DNA from: Viscum album
Taxonomy: Eukaryota; Streptophyta; Magnoliopsida; Santalales; Viscaceae
Reading direction: 5' to 3'
Assembly (NCBI GenBank): GCA_963277665.1
Contig: OY728143.1
Span: 1,121,144,110-1,121,208,109, forward strand
DNA length: 64,000 bases
Shown here: piece after piece, positions 1 to 11,625 of the stretch
Numbering within the stretch: the stretch's first letter is position 1
Layout of the letters: the number at the start of each line of letters is the position of its first letter
The notes under the pieces: model-generated
The model's input: only the letters and a program-made list of their open reading frames with translations
The model's database searches: none
What the model was told of the DNA's origin: nothing
Program-made: the position numbers and the translations under genes

Positions 1-1490
1 ATGACATGGAATATCAATGAATGGATTCAATTTGATGTAATTCATAAAGTTGGACATTTAAATCATATCATTGGGGCCATGATCAAAGATATCTAAATAA
101 ATGGTTAATTTCTTTCCAAAAAAATAATTATTTATTCACATGATACCTACCAATGAATCAATGGTCCATATCAAACAACTCTAATCACAAACTACATCAG
201 ATGCATTCTTCATCTGAATGTAGTGAAGCATATTATAAATTAAAATTCATATTAAAAAATCGATACAACATTAAAATTATTACCACAATAAAATAAACTC
301 AATAGTAAACCTTATAAAGAAATAAAATGTAATTATTAAATGCAACATATCTATATTGGGTTAGAATTAATATTATTATATCATTATATTGAACAATTAA
401 AAAGTAATTAATATGTTATAATTTATAATTTTTAATTAATCAATATTTTTACATTGATTAACACCATAAAAATATAGATTTTTTTAAAATACATTTATTT
501 GAAAATAACCATTTAAATCATGTAAAATAATATTTAAATAATTGAGTGGTCATTATATTGGAGAATTGTTTTTAATGTAGTAAATGATAAAACATTGATT
601 GCAATCAACTTTATATTAAAAGATAAATATGAAATGTTTTCAAAATTACAAAAATATTCCTTTAAAAAGATATATTAATTTAACAAAATTTATAAAAATT
701 TATATAATTAATCATTTTAAATGGATAAAAATTACATTTAAAAAATTGGATTTGGATGGAAATGTATTTTGACCCCATAAGTGAATAAAATATGTGTTTC
801 CTAAAACAATTATTCAACCATTTTATGTAGTAGATATTGGAAAAAATAGAATATAAATTAAAATTTTCATGAATAACCATATGATTTGAAAATATATTGA
901 GTTTAAAATATAAATATTAAACAATTACATGAAAGGGAGATGAAACATAAATAATCCCAAATAATGAGTATACTGTGAAATAATACCTTTCAAACTTGGT
1001 ATCTTCAGAATCATAAGTCCGATAAAAAATGAACTTAAATAAAACATTAGTTACAATTAATATACCTATATTATAAATATATCCTACAAAAAGTGGAATT
1101 TTATAGACCACATAAGGAAAATAGGTGCTCAATTTGGGAAATGTCTCATGCAAGTAAATGTGAATTGAGATACCCTTACAACCTTTTCAAATTCTATCAT
1201 ATGTGCTTCGATAACCTATGTAATAAATATTGTAATATTATACATATATTCAATAAATAGGCTTATATTTATCATACAATTTATTATTTAATTATGTTAA
1301 TTAATAACATATTTCTAAATAATTCTATGTTTATATTTTTTTTCATGTGATAAATGATTCTTCATTGATGTATATTTTGGCCCTGTAAATTATTCCCATT
1401 CATTTGATATTGGTTACACAATATAGATAATTTTAACCATGATATAAATTATATATATATTATTATTTTATTTATAGTAATATGTATGTT
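1..1490. other. AT-rich repeat segment, no gene seen
   Basis: No coding signal is visible; the open frames are short and made of low-complexity AT-rich codons. Two stretches have relatives elsewhere in the window. About 500-560 closely matches 44,754-44,815 (shared start TGAAAATAACCATTTAAA), and about 980-1030 matches 51,541-51,595. The segment is therefore an old copy of the same repeat found at 44.6-45.7 kb and 51.0-51.6 kb, immediately upstream of a forward 185-bp array. Similarity was judged by eye. Confidence 0.55.
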
Positions 1491-1698
1491 TCAGTGATAG
1501 AAAACTGATTAGAATATTCATGGAAATCGTAGGTTATCTGTCTAGATTTATATTGTTACCATTTTTTTATAGAAGTCTGGAATGAGAGTAAAATTAATAT
1601 TAGTTCACCATTCTATACTCATTATTATATTATATATATCATTTATATTAATTAAATTCATCCTTTTTATCATCCATGTTTATCTAAAAGATAAACAA

Positions 1699-2125
1699 TT
1701 CACATCGCTAAGTGGAGGTAGTAGTCAACACATTTACACATGCCACGCGGTTGTTTTTATAATTGATTATAAGGTAAGATGTTATAAGTGATATTATATT
1801 TTAAAAAGTACGGTTATATAATAAATATCATAGATATTAAATATAAATTTTCTTTATAACCTTCAATGTAATGTTTATGTTAAAATGATTCACATCGCAT
1901 AGCGAGGCTATAACCTCCCATATATAAGAGGGATGTTACTTTATCCATCATGGAAAGAAAATTAATTATTTATATGTGATATTTAAATTAAATAATTATT
2001 ATAATATCATAAATATAATATAAATACAATAAATAAATCAGTACATCTATCATTGAATGGTGGCGATGGAAAAATGACATATGTTCAGTAGGTGGTATTA
2101 CTCCATATACATAATAAAAAGATCA
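1699..2125 (+). repeat. Degenerate ~185-bp tandem repeat, array A (forward)
   Basis: Three cores recur at even spacing: 1699-1750, 1887-1940 and 2074-2125. The shared landmark CACATCGC starts at 1701 and 1891, and a weaker version starts at 2076, giving steps of 190 and 185 bp. Each core is a GC-richer island of roughly 45-50 bp of the form CACATCGC..AG.GAGG..GTAGT..; the rest of the monomer is AT-rich and aligns poorly. Copies are strongly diverged. Arrays B and C are the same family in the same orientation; E, F and D are the same family inverted. A more diverged copy may lie near 1500. Confidence 0.65.
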
Positions 2126-4110
2126 TGAAACTGCCAAAAAGTGTATAAGAATAAAGTTTTACTTAATAGTGTTTGTGAAATAGAAAAATTATTTTATATT
2201 TCAAAACACATAATATTTAGTTTATCACATGTTACACACAAAAATTACTTCCTTAGAAATAGCATGTTGTAGGAAAGACTGAGTATTATCGAAGAATATT
2301 ATATTATTAAAATTATTATTTATCATGATAATTTCCACCTAGAAATTGGAATTTACATAACGAATAAGATTATCTATAATATGAAAATATATCATTTTCA
2401 TAGGATTAGTAGTTATAAATTTATTATTAATAAAAAAAGAATCTTTTACAAGAAAAATATACGTTTCCCGATAAGCTGTATTTTCATAAAAAGATTGTTT
2501 AGTCACACATAGAACACAAAAGTGGGAAATATTTTTTCAAGAATATATATATTTTATTTTAAAATTAAGAATAATTTTTAAAAATATAATAACATAATAT
2601 TGTTTTGGGGATTTTTTTTATTTTCTTGAGAAGTTTTATTATTTGATGAATAGTTAGAAATACTAGATTCTAATTGATAACCGCCATTTTTTCTTGATAA
2701 TTTAAAATTTAAAATTATTTTTCCAAATGAATTTCATTATAAAACTATTTAAATAATAAATATATTAATTAAATTTAGATCATTGGAATTATTTTACAAT
2801 TAAATATAAATAAAAAATATAGAAAACTTTTGAAAATTTCTCTTTAAAACACCACTTTCTCATCACGTCTGTGGGATTAATTTTAAATTAAATTATAAAA
2901 CTTATATTAGTTTAATTATTCATATAAATTACATATTTGAAATCATAATAATAAGTATTATCTTATAATTTAATATTAATTGTTTACCATATTGATTACA
3001 AAAAAACCCTTAAAAATAATTTTAAGTGTGAATGTAAAAACAGGTTTACTTAGTGGATCCATATAGAATATGTGTTGAAAAATGACCTTAGCATTTTATT
3101 AACCCATTTGGTGGGCATATTTTTACCCTTATGAAATGATGATCTATTTTTAATACTATTTGGGGAACTTTTACAAGAAATTGAAAAATATAATTTGTTA
3201 TGTAAGAAAATGAAAACAAATTAAACATCCTTGATTTTAAGGGCTATAATGCTTTAGGATCATGGAAAAAATACATTTATATTGTTATAAATAATATTTT
3301 GATATAACAATTATTATTATTTATAGTAATAAATTATGTTTCTTATTTATAGATGAAATAATTATTTAAAGTGAATATGAAACGACACGATAGTAATTAT
3401 TTGTTTAGAAATAAAAAATATTAAATGATATAAAAAATAGTAAAAGTGAACTAAATTGAATGACTTATTGTGTTAAATTAATTCATTATATGAATATATC
3501 ATTACACATAGGTATAAACATATTATGTTAAAATAAAATCCTTATCTTTATATTTTATTATATTCAATTTGAACAAATAATTTCGAAATTGAAATTAATG
3601 TTATTTTATAAAAAATGATATTATATTAATTGGTTTAAAATTTCTAAAAATAAAATATTTATACATTTATTTTTAAATTTTACTTAATATTTTATAATTT
3701 TAATTAATGGACAAAATCGTATTTTTATAATCATGGTAATGCCCAATGATTTGTAACAAATTTCAAACCGTGGTTACAATTTATATAGTATTATTCATGT
3801 TATTTGAAATCTTGTTAACATAAATTTCCAATACATCTTGTATTTTTAATTTATAAATTAAATATTATATTCTGAAGAAATAGGTAATAGCTTTTTAATA
3901 ATTATAACACTATATTATTTTTAATGGCTAAATTAAATTAGTTTGAATAATATTTAGCATAATGAAAATTACAAATGGGTATAATAAGGAAACATGGGAA
4001 TCGATGAACAAAATTATTTGAAGTTGAATTATATTTCATTATGTTGGTGTTTCTAGATCATTTAATACATTCAAACATTAATTATAATTCTTTGATCTAC
4101 ATTAGGTAAG
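2126..4110. other. AT-rich repeat segment with a paralogue at about 32.0-34.5 kb
   Basis: No gene is seen. The segment aligns by eye with 31.9-34.5 kb and more loosely with 60.3-61.8 kb. The best landmark is 2849-2900 against 32,633-32,690, which share a C-rich hexamer, then CTTTCT.ATCA, then GGATTAATTTTAAATTA. A second pair is about 3940-4070 against 34,370-34,490. The 33.65-34.28 kb insert is absent from this copy. Confidence 0.5.
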
Positions 4111-4210
4111 GTAGACCTCCCAATAGTGAATATTTTTGAGTAATTATTATAATTTCCCTCCCCCTAAATTATAAAGGAGCACTCACTCTCACCACATTTT
4201 TTCACCACTC
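4111..4210 (+). promoter_or_regulatory. Promoter-like site P1 (TATA-like, C-rich upstream)
   Basis: CTCCCAATAGTGAATA (4117-4132) is followed by a short pyrimidine tract TTTCCCTCCCCC, the TATA-like AAATTATAAAGG, and a CA/CT-rich stretch suitable for initiation. The same order occurs at 34,545-34,650 and, more loosely, at 61,760-61,935, each with a reverse 185-bp array beginning 370-400 bp downstream. Recurrence suggests a functional part of the ancestral repeat, for example the promoter of an old transposon. Promoter activity itself is inference. Confidence 0.35.
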
Positions 4211-4520
4211 TAAACATCTTTGTCGACAAATATCATCCCAAGTCACTCCCAATAATCCATCCCTTGATCTTGGAACATTATTATTTTAATAATTCTAATG
4301 AATAATGGATTAATTTTAAACCGAAGGAAGATACCCAATGAATAATTAGTGTACTTCTAAAAGCATTTTTATTTTATTTCCTTCACCCATGACATAAATT
4401 CATATTATAACATGATTATATAATAACCTCATTATCTAATATATATTGAGATGTTTTTATTTTAATGTTATTTCATAAACATCACACAATTCCAGGTAAT
4501 ATGTTATAAAATCGTTATTC
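4211..4520. other. AT-rich stretch between promoter-like site and array E
   Basis: No gene is seen. It corresponds in position, and in part in sequence, to 34,651-34,950. If P1 was ever a promoter, this would be transcribed leader. Confidence 0.4.
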
Positions 4521-5110
4521 TCCTTTATGTCATACTACCGACTCATGAACACTCGTCCTTCATTTTTCAAATACCACCTTTCAATGTTAATAATAATTAT
4601 GTATTAATATTTTCTATATAAAATATATGATATTTATAATTTTTTAATGATTCTAGAGTTTTTATATTACAAATATATTGATGAATTAAATTTTTTGGGT
4701 ATTTGATAATGTCACACCGATGTATATCAGACTAACACAAGATGAAGCTATGTGATCTGTTCATGACATACATGGAAAGGTATTAAGGAAGGTTTTGAAA
4801 CAAATATATTATATGTATGAATGAAATATGATAATATAATGATAACAACCATATATTATTTAAATTCATTTCTTTCAATATGAAATGAAAACGAAAATTG
4901 GATTCAGGCGTATGTATGACCTACCATCTCAATGAATGGTATATTTCATTTCATATCACAAAATTTTATGGATTAATAAAATTAAATCTATAATTAATAT
5001 ACATAAAATTTACATGATCTTATAAATTATATTGATTATGAAGTCTATATTTATGTAGCTTGTAAAAAATAACTAGTTGGACACTTACACCAAAAACAAG
5101 GAAATTAACA
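4521..5110 (-). repeat. Degenerate ~185-bp tandem repeat, array E (reverse)
   Basis: On the minus strand the cores read like arrays A to C. On the plus strand the landmarks ACTACC (4534), ACTAAC (4731) and ACCTACC (4919) are 197 and 188 bp apart, with a weaker fourth near 5083. The clearest copy is 4707-4765, whose minus strand reads GATCACATAGCTTCATC, then a GTTAGTCTG core and ATACATCGGTGTGAC. Copies are heavily mutated. Confidence 0.6.
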
Positions 5111-6688
5111 CAAGAAAATAAACAATTGTGAAAGATTATTAACGAACTGGTTGTAAGAGTTTTTAAAATGATTATATATATTATGGTGTAAAATAATATT
5201 ATTTCAGAATTATTCCATTACAATATTAAAAACACAATACTAGTTCATAATTAACTTACATCAAAAAGGAAAGTGTAAGGTAATGGATTTCATCTCAATT
5301 TCAATTCATTAAGGTAGATCATAATGTTATTAAACTAGTTTCATTTATATCAAAAAACTATCCTATTGAGATTTAATGTCATTAGTAAATCATTATTCAT
5401 GGTATTTTATGTTTAAAATTGAATTATTTCTTCAGATTATTTAAATTAATATTACCCAAGTAATGTTGAATTTTATAATTAATTCTCTTTTTATTTTATC
5501 ATATTACTACATCATTGACATAAGTATTACATGATTATGTGTGTGATGTGTTTTAAATATCTATTTTTGTATTTCCTCATTTATTTATGTTGATTTAATG
5601 TACACAATCTTAATTGAATATTTTTTTTGATTCTCACTTCAATGGTAAAATATTTTTAAGGGTTTACATCTCATTCTAATTTTTTCTTTGATTTTCTACA
5701 AATTGATTTAAATCGGAATAAATTTTTTGATCATTGTTGAATAATACATTTAACTTATATCTTCAATGGTTATCCATAATTGTTTTCAAGTTATAGTTAA
5801 AATTTTCTACCCATGGTACTTATAATTTTCAAGGGAATGTTTTTATGAAAAACCAGCATAATTTTACTCTTTGACACGAAACCAATTTCAAGAAAAAACC
5901 AAGTTCTCTAAAAATGATTTCATATATTTTAACCTTTTCCAAATGAATTAATAATCAAATTTTTACAACTGTTTACATTTTACTAAAATTCTTGAATGTA
6001 ATATTCTATTTGTTTTAAAAAAAATTCTAACCTTTTAAAATTAAAAAGGAATGTAATTTTTGACCATGAATGGAAAGTATGTAATTACACAATGTAATTT
6101 AATTACAGCTTCCATTTCATGTTTAGATTTATATTTTTTATGATAATTATGTTTTTAATTTAAGGGAAACATCTATTGGAATAAATTCATTGATAACTAC
6201 TATGAAAAAAATTTAAAAATTTATTTTCAAAATTAAAATGATATTTTCCTCAACAATGTTTCAAAATAATATTTTTTTCAAATAAAACGACCCTTATTGT
6301 TCTTCCATGGGGTATAATTTGTCTTGCTGTAATCCTTTTTCTTTATATGGTTGAATTGTGATTATTTTCATGAATGATGACCTTAAAATTTACTATATTT
6401 AATCATTTTCACTGTCAATTACATCTCAATTAGATATTAACATTTCTGGGATCACTGACGATTAAGTTCATCACAAATATACATATTAGTTATCATGGAT
6501 TTTATTATTTCATAAAAAGTATTCCATTTTATATATGGATTTTACATTGATGGATATTTTATTTTCTCCTAACACACTAATAATTGTGCTTCCCTTACTC
6601 AACATAGATATTTGATAAGGAAATTTTTTTTACGAATTAAATCTATTAATTTATATATGATCTATTATTTTTTCAAGCAATACATGGG
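5111..6688. other. AT-rich repeat segment, 5' target flank of element 1
   Basis: No gene is seen. It aligns by eye with about 35.6-37.09 kb. The final 90 bp (6600-6693) matches 37,000-37,093, sharing the start AACA.AGATATTT.ATAAG and the end in TTGGG/TTTGGG. This identifies the retrotransposon junction at 6694 independently of the LTR sequence. Confidence 0.55.
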
Positions 6689-6693
6689 TTGGG
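6689..6693. repeat. Putative target-site duplication, left copy (element 1)
   Basis: TTGGG precedes the 5' LTR. The five bases after the 3' LTR (18027-18031) are TTGGT, a 4 of 5 match, as expected for a decayed 5-bp Ty3/gypsy target duplication. Confidence 0.5.
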
Positions 6694-6749
6694 TGTAATG
6701 TCTTGGACCCCCCTGGTTTAGTAAAATTACAAAAATCAGTTCAATCGAA

Positions 6750-7040
6750 ATAGTGGAACCTGTCACGGTGGAAGCAAGAAATTGGCACCGATCATGGTGG
6801 CACTATGATGGTGGCACCATGACGATGGAACAGGTCACGGTAGCACCGGGAAGGTGGTACCAGTCATAGAAGCACCGTGACGGTGGAACCATGATTATGG
6901 AACCTTGAAGGTGGAACCATAGTGGTCGCACCATCACAATCTCACACCAAATTAGTGGAACTGCTTATGGTGTTCCACCGAACCGGTGGCACTATGACGG
7001 TGGAACCATTACGGTGTCTCACCAAACGATGTCCCACCCT
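6750..7040 (+). repeat. GC-rich minisatellite in 5' LTR (14-15-bp unit)
   Basis: Imperfect tandem copies of a unit close to GTGGCACCRTGACG, for example around 6800-6830 and 6870-6920. The unit contains the near-palindrome CACCGT.ACGGTG, so single strands could fold. The same array occupies the same place in the other three LTRs (about 15,080-15,400, 18,690-18,910, 26,945-27,270), so it belongs to the LTR family and was not gained after insertion. Confidence 0.7.
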
Positions 7041-8516
7041 TTTTTCCTAGTTTCCCGAGTTTTCCTAGTTCCTCCCCTACAACCATTCTTTTAATAAAAA
7101 AGTGTTTCAATACCCCATTTCGAAGCCATTTAATTCCCATAAATGATATCTAGAATCCAAAAATAGATTGGAGAACCTTGAATTACCAAAAGTTGTGGAT
7201 TTTCCCTCATTGTCCCACCATTTTCCCCACACTTTCTAGTTTCACCCCAGTTACTTATTTTCCTATGATTAAAGTAAACCCTTTAACTCACAACAATTAT
7301 GGCCTCCGATCTAATGAGAAATATTAAATGAAAATTAATTCCATTGTTTGTAACCACCCAACCATGTGGAGAAACCATGATCTGACTTTAAAATGGTTCA
7401 AGAATTCATATCCCGTAACTCCAGGATAATACCTTTTATCTCATGGGGAATCATTGTTCTCCTTGGCTTGTCTCTTTCCCTTCCTTAGTTATTTTGCGGT
7501 CCCCTTTCCCATTTCTAGTGGTGAAATTGTGCTAGATACCCTCCTACTCACTCTTAGATTCCCCTGAAATCCTCCCCTTTAAGCCACACATCCCAAGTTC
7601 ATGGTGTGAGGGGAAAAAATTTGATCGTTGATCATCCTGGTCGAGTTCTTCCTTATTCGCTCCTTACTGTGTATCATGGGAGTTGGGGATGCTAATGTTC
7701 CTATGAGGATGGATTAATCCAAACCATAAAAAATATAATAAATGGTTTTAAAATAGTTAAGGTGTGTGTTTGATAAGGAATATGTACACTTTTACCTTTT
7801 CTTATATGTTGTGAATTGGTTGGGCTTATATCCACTAAAAATCGTAGACCATGGTGGTCATTTATTGGGCATTAAAGATCCTATTTTTCTATTTATTTCT
7901 GTGATTTAATGGTTATAACATGGAAACAGGATAATCATGTAAACATGGATGATTAAACAGATTCCCAAAAAATAATAATCCTTATTTGGTCACCCCGGTT
8001 AACTAAAAAGAAAGACGAAACTAATGAAATGGGGTGTTTAAATATGAAAACTTTTTTACTCTGTCCAGGTGATGTGTAAGGTTTTTTATCTTGATACTTG
8101 TAAGGTGACAGGGATGGGGATGTGATCCGTTGTTGTAAAGGTTTTATTGTGTGGATTTGGGGCCATGTTGGGACATATGTTGGGGTTTGGTTATGTTCCA
8201 GAATATCGAGGTATCTCACATATCACTTTTGTTGTTGTGACATTACAAGAGAACCAGGTGTCAATGTTTAATATGTTGCATAGGTTTTTTTCCTTACATG
8301 TTTTGTGGATATGCCTGTTAGTTTCCAGGTAGTGAATAATTATTTAAATGAAATCACTTGAATATGATAAGAAGAATGGGTTCAAAGGGGATTTTTTCTA
8401 GGAATGAGTTGTGACTTGGTTTCAACTATTGTTCTTTTTTATGAATTAATAGTAACAATTGTGTTATTGTAAGGGATTGTTTTGGAAACCCTAGGTTTGG
8501 ATGAGTGGTATTTTAC

Positions 8517-8528
8517 CTATATATAAAA
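8517..8528 (+). promoter_or_regulatory. Candidate LTR TATA box
   Basis: CTATATATAAAA sits in a stretch conserved in all four LTRs (around 16,870, 20,390 and 28,745), where it is decayed to forms such as TATATGTAAATT. It lies about 1.8 kb into the LTR, with a T-rich then C-rich stretch downstream. A start site here would give R-U5 of about 1.1 kb. No transcript evidence is available. Confidence 0.35.
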
Positions 8529-8739
8529 TTTAGTTCGTATGTTTCTTATTCACGCCACACCCATGCTGAGCAATTTATGCCAAACACCCCCATTTCTTGA
8601 CGGAAGGTGTTTTCTTCCAACACTCCAATGAGTGGCTTGTTATTAGCTCTTTTTCGGATCCCTTTATAGAGTACAACAAGACTCACTGGGAAGGTTGTGA
8701 CCTCCTGAGGTCCATTATAGCCTATGATTCTTTAGTCAG

Positions 8740-8970
8740 GGTGTCTTGTGATGGTCGGCCCAGGTGTGTGCAGGCAGTTTGATTCCCAAGTATCTTTAGG
8801 ATGAAGTACATATGTCTTCGGGCGTGGCTGTAGTGGTTCTGGTCCAGGTGTCTTTGGGAGTGGTAGTAGTTATTGTAGCCTAGGTGTGTGTGGGCGGGGG
8901 TGTGTGTGGTAGTTATGGCCCATGTGTCTACATGCGGGATGAGTGGTTGTGGTGGCCCAAAAGGTTGGTG
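8740..8970 (+). repeat. Second GC-rich tandem repeat in 5' LTR (~35-40-bp unit)
   Basis: Degenerate units of the type GGCCCAGGTGTCTTTGGG followed by a GTGGTAGTTGT tract repeat about five to six times. Equivalent arrays lie near 17,090-17,310 (3' LTR), 20,610-20,840 and 28,970-29,190. A G/T-rich, strand-asymmetric block just downstream of the candidate TATA box would be in the transcript if that box is used. Confidence 0.6.
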
Positions 8971-9689
8971 TGGGGGTGGCATTGAGACTGTGGTGGGAAT
9001 AGAGTTGGAGGTCTAACACATTGGATGTCTTCAATAACAAGTGAGAAAATGGTGCAGGTTACCTTAACATCGACGTGTTATTGCTATTACTTTACTTGAC
9101 CTCTGATATTTGGGGTGTGTTCCTTGGTTAGTTTTGTGTAGATATTTGGTTACTAAGTGCTTTGGTTTTATCAATTTTCTCACAGGGCATTAGAATGCAT
9201 CGCCAATTGTGCATGAGATCTTTTGGTTTCCTCTACTAAGTATACCGGTATACCTACCCTACGTATGTAAAACTACTTTCATGTTTCTAGGATGACATAA
9301 AGGACCATGTGGGACCATATTATATTGGACACTAGGATTATTGAGGTTGGTATTTTTCAATTATCTTTGTACTTCCCTTTAGTGTTTTCTTGTACCTTGT
9401 AGAACTTTTTATTGGAACTTTCATACGTGAATGAATTATTTTGTCCTTGATTTTACTTCCAATTTTGGTTTTGTTTAGGATTTACTATCTTATCTCCCAA
9501 TCCTAGTAAATAAAAAGGGTAATTACTTTCATATTTTGTGAGACTCAATACCCTTGGTGCTAGTCACCACTCTACTACCTATTGAAGGTGGGTCTTGTGG
9601 GTCATTTCCTCTCTTTCAATTTGAGGAAGGAAGGGTATGTCAATATGATTTTTATTCCCTCATCTTGGTTAAGGCGGGTCACGATAGAA

Positions 9690-9701
9690 TGGTAACCGAG
9701 G
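9690..9701 (+). other. Primer-binding site, element 1 (initiator Met tRNA)
   Basis: TGGTAACCGAGG starts 3 bases after the LTR end and matches 9 of 12 positions of the usual plant initiator-Met PBS TGGTATCAGAGC. Element 2 has TGGTATTAGAGG at the equivalent place (10 of 12). The tRNA would prime minus-strand DNA synthesis. Confidence 0.65.
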
Positions 9702-10061
9702 GGATGGTTGAGATATAGGATGGATTCCAAGGGATTGTAATAGTTAGGATAGCATAGGATGGTAGGGTAATAGTGTTAGACAATCATGGCACATGAAATA
9801 GGCCAGAGAACACTGGCTAAGACACGGGATATTAGGGTCCCTGTGATCCGATGCAAAGACTCTAGACCTACTGAATAACCAAGTGGGGACACACTGATTG
9901 TATAGTAGGGACCCTATGAAAGGATCATGAACCATAATGACTTGTTTTATTTTGTGTCATTGGTATTTTGGGGATTTAAAGTAAATAAAAATTTTAAGAA
10001 AAATATAAATGAAATCTTCTACACTACTCAAGCTTAGGAATTTATTGTTTACTTTGCAGCT
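9702..10061 (+). other. Leader between PBS and gag, element 1
   Basis: About 360 bp with no ORF of note, alignable to 21,567-21,927 in element 2. It ends in GTTTACTTTGCAG directly before the gag start, which resembles a 3' splice acceptor and is present in both elements. Confidence 0.5.
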
Positions 10062-11180
10062 ATGGAACCCGGGTGGTGACCATGATTAGTTCAGGTGATT
10101 GGGGCCCAGGAGGAAAATCAAGCTGATCAACAGAAGTCTGATCTAGAGGAGGAGGATGACCAGTGGCAGAGGACACATTGTTATTTTCAGTGACAGACCC
10201 TCGGGAAGTACGGGGGAAGCGTCTTCGATATAGAGACAGAGAACTGGATCGAGGAGGTTGTGATAGCTTTCAGCTTGATCCGAGCTTGGATGGATTACTA
10301 GGTTCCTCTGTCTGTAAAAAATATGTGGGGAGTGGTGCATCATTGGTTGATGTACTATCTCGAGATGAAGGGTGAGGATAAGGTTTCATGGACTGACTTC
10401 GAGATGGAGTTTCGGGTGGAATTTCTCTCTTCCATGATGAAGGTTGAGAAGAGGCAGGAGCTGCTCTCCCTTCAGAGAGGGAGTATGTCAGCGAGGGAGT
10501 TGGGGATCATGTTCACGGATCTCCTTCACATTGCTCCGGACCACTTATTAGATGAGGAGTATCATGAGAGAATTTTAGAGGAGGCACTCTCAACTTCTCT
10601 TCAGTATGTTGTTACTCCCTTCACTATATAGACATGCTTCGAGGTCTATAATAAAGACAATGTGGTTGAGAGGATGCACACACTGGGGTGTGTGCCCCAA
10701 TAGGGGATCTAATTTGGCTCTTCAAAGGGAAACGTAGTCAGTAATAGGCCTCCAACATTAGGGTCTTCCAGGTTTCATCGAGTGGGGAGCATACAACAGC
10801 AGTTGTAGTTTCAATCTCTAGGTCCCTATGCCATATTTTCAGGCCAAGGACTAAGATGATTCATATATATCCATCATGGGAATCTTTAGAATCAGTTCCC
10901 TGATCGAGTTTTGTGTAGTGGGGTGGGTAGGTTCAACACCCATCTCAGTAGCAACAGTTTCCATCCAGGCCCTTTCAGCAACAGAAGATGGGACATCAAG
11001 ATCCAGCTCCTCCAAGAGAAGACATAACAAGAGGAGGTTGACCTTAGGGAACCCCTCAAGGACCTATACTAGGTCTTGGTTAGGGAGTTGGTCGATAGTC
11101 GATGGGTAGAGGAGCCCAGTGTGGGCAGTTGCTTCTCGTAGAGGCTACAACTCTAGTAGTTCCACAAGTCATTTGTGGTA
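10062..11180 (+). pseudogene. gag: gag (capsid) remnant, element 1
   Basis: Gag would form the virus-like particle. The inferred start ATG at 10062 (MEPGW) runs into TGA at codon 6. Element 2 also has TGA at codon 6, which suggests a CGA codon lost before or in parallel. The best-preserved part is the 102-codon open stretch 10323-10631. It fits the retrotransposon gag family: W..V.HHW near its start, then WTDFEMEFRVEF, LSLQRGSMSARE and HIAPDHLLDEEYHERILE. A decayed zinc-knuckle area follows near 11,115-11,165 (QCGQ remains). It is continuous with pol downstream but broken by several frameshifts. It cannot make functional Gag. Confidence 0.85.
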
Positions 11181-11189
11181 CACCCTACT

Positions 11190-11580
11190 TGTTTAGTACC
11201 ATTTGTCGGTGCCATATTTGATTAAGGAGATTCACACTCCTTTGTTGCACCCAGTCTAGCCCATGCTCTGGGTATAGACACCTATATACATCCCATACCC
11301 TAGGTTTTAAGTATGGAAGTCGGAGTTTAGACAAGTTTTTCTCATGATTCCCGGGGATGTAGGATGATGTTGGGACCACATCAGTCTAGTGGGGACCTTC
11401 TTTTGGTATATATGCAGCCATATGATGTCATTATAGGCATCGACTGGATGTTCCCTATGTGTTTTGTTATCAACTGATTCTGAAGTAGTGTTGTGTTTTC
11501 AGATATGGATGGCCAACGTGTGACTATTGTCGGTGAGCGGGGATTCTAGGAGGGAAGCCAGTGAGTGGAGACCTTTCATT
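11190..11580 (+). pseudogene. Aspartic protease remnant, element 1
   Basis: Gypsy-type retropepsin that would cut the Gag-Pol polyprotein. The active-site region reads F-D-stop-G-D-S-H-S-F-V (11217-11246): the Ser/Thr of D-S/T-G has become TAA at 11223-11225. Downstream YDVIIGIDWM (about 11,425-11,455) matches the family's usual DVILGMDWL end motif. Element 2 also lacks the residue (DLG), so both copies have a dead protease. Confidence 0.8.
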
Positions 11581-11625
11581 TACTTGTTAGACGAGTTTTC
11601 ATTAAAGTTAAAAGACCCATAGATA

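Larger units (their letters stand above)
6694..9686 (+). repeat. 5' LTR of element 1 (~2993 bp)
   Basis: It begins TGTAATGTCTTGGACC and ends GGTCACGATA. The same start and end occur in three other LTRs of the window (15029, 18631, 26886), all about 2.9-3.0 kb. It contains two GC-rich degenerate minisatellites and a TATA-like box about 1.8 kb in. A hand-aligned stretch (about 7361-7440 against 15,711-15,790) matches the 3' LTR at about four bases in five. Short open frames inside it are chance frames; they recur in other LTR copies but without protein-like conservation. Confidence 0.88.

Noticed and set aside
1699..2125. CRISPR-like array (regularly spaced repeats)
   Set aside because: Spacing of about 185 bp, strong divergence among repeats and the plant retrotransposon context all argue for tandem repeats, not CRISPR.
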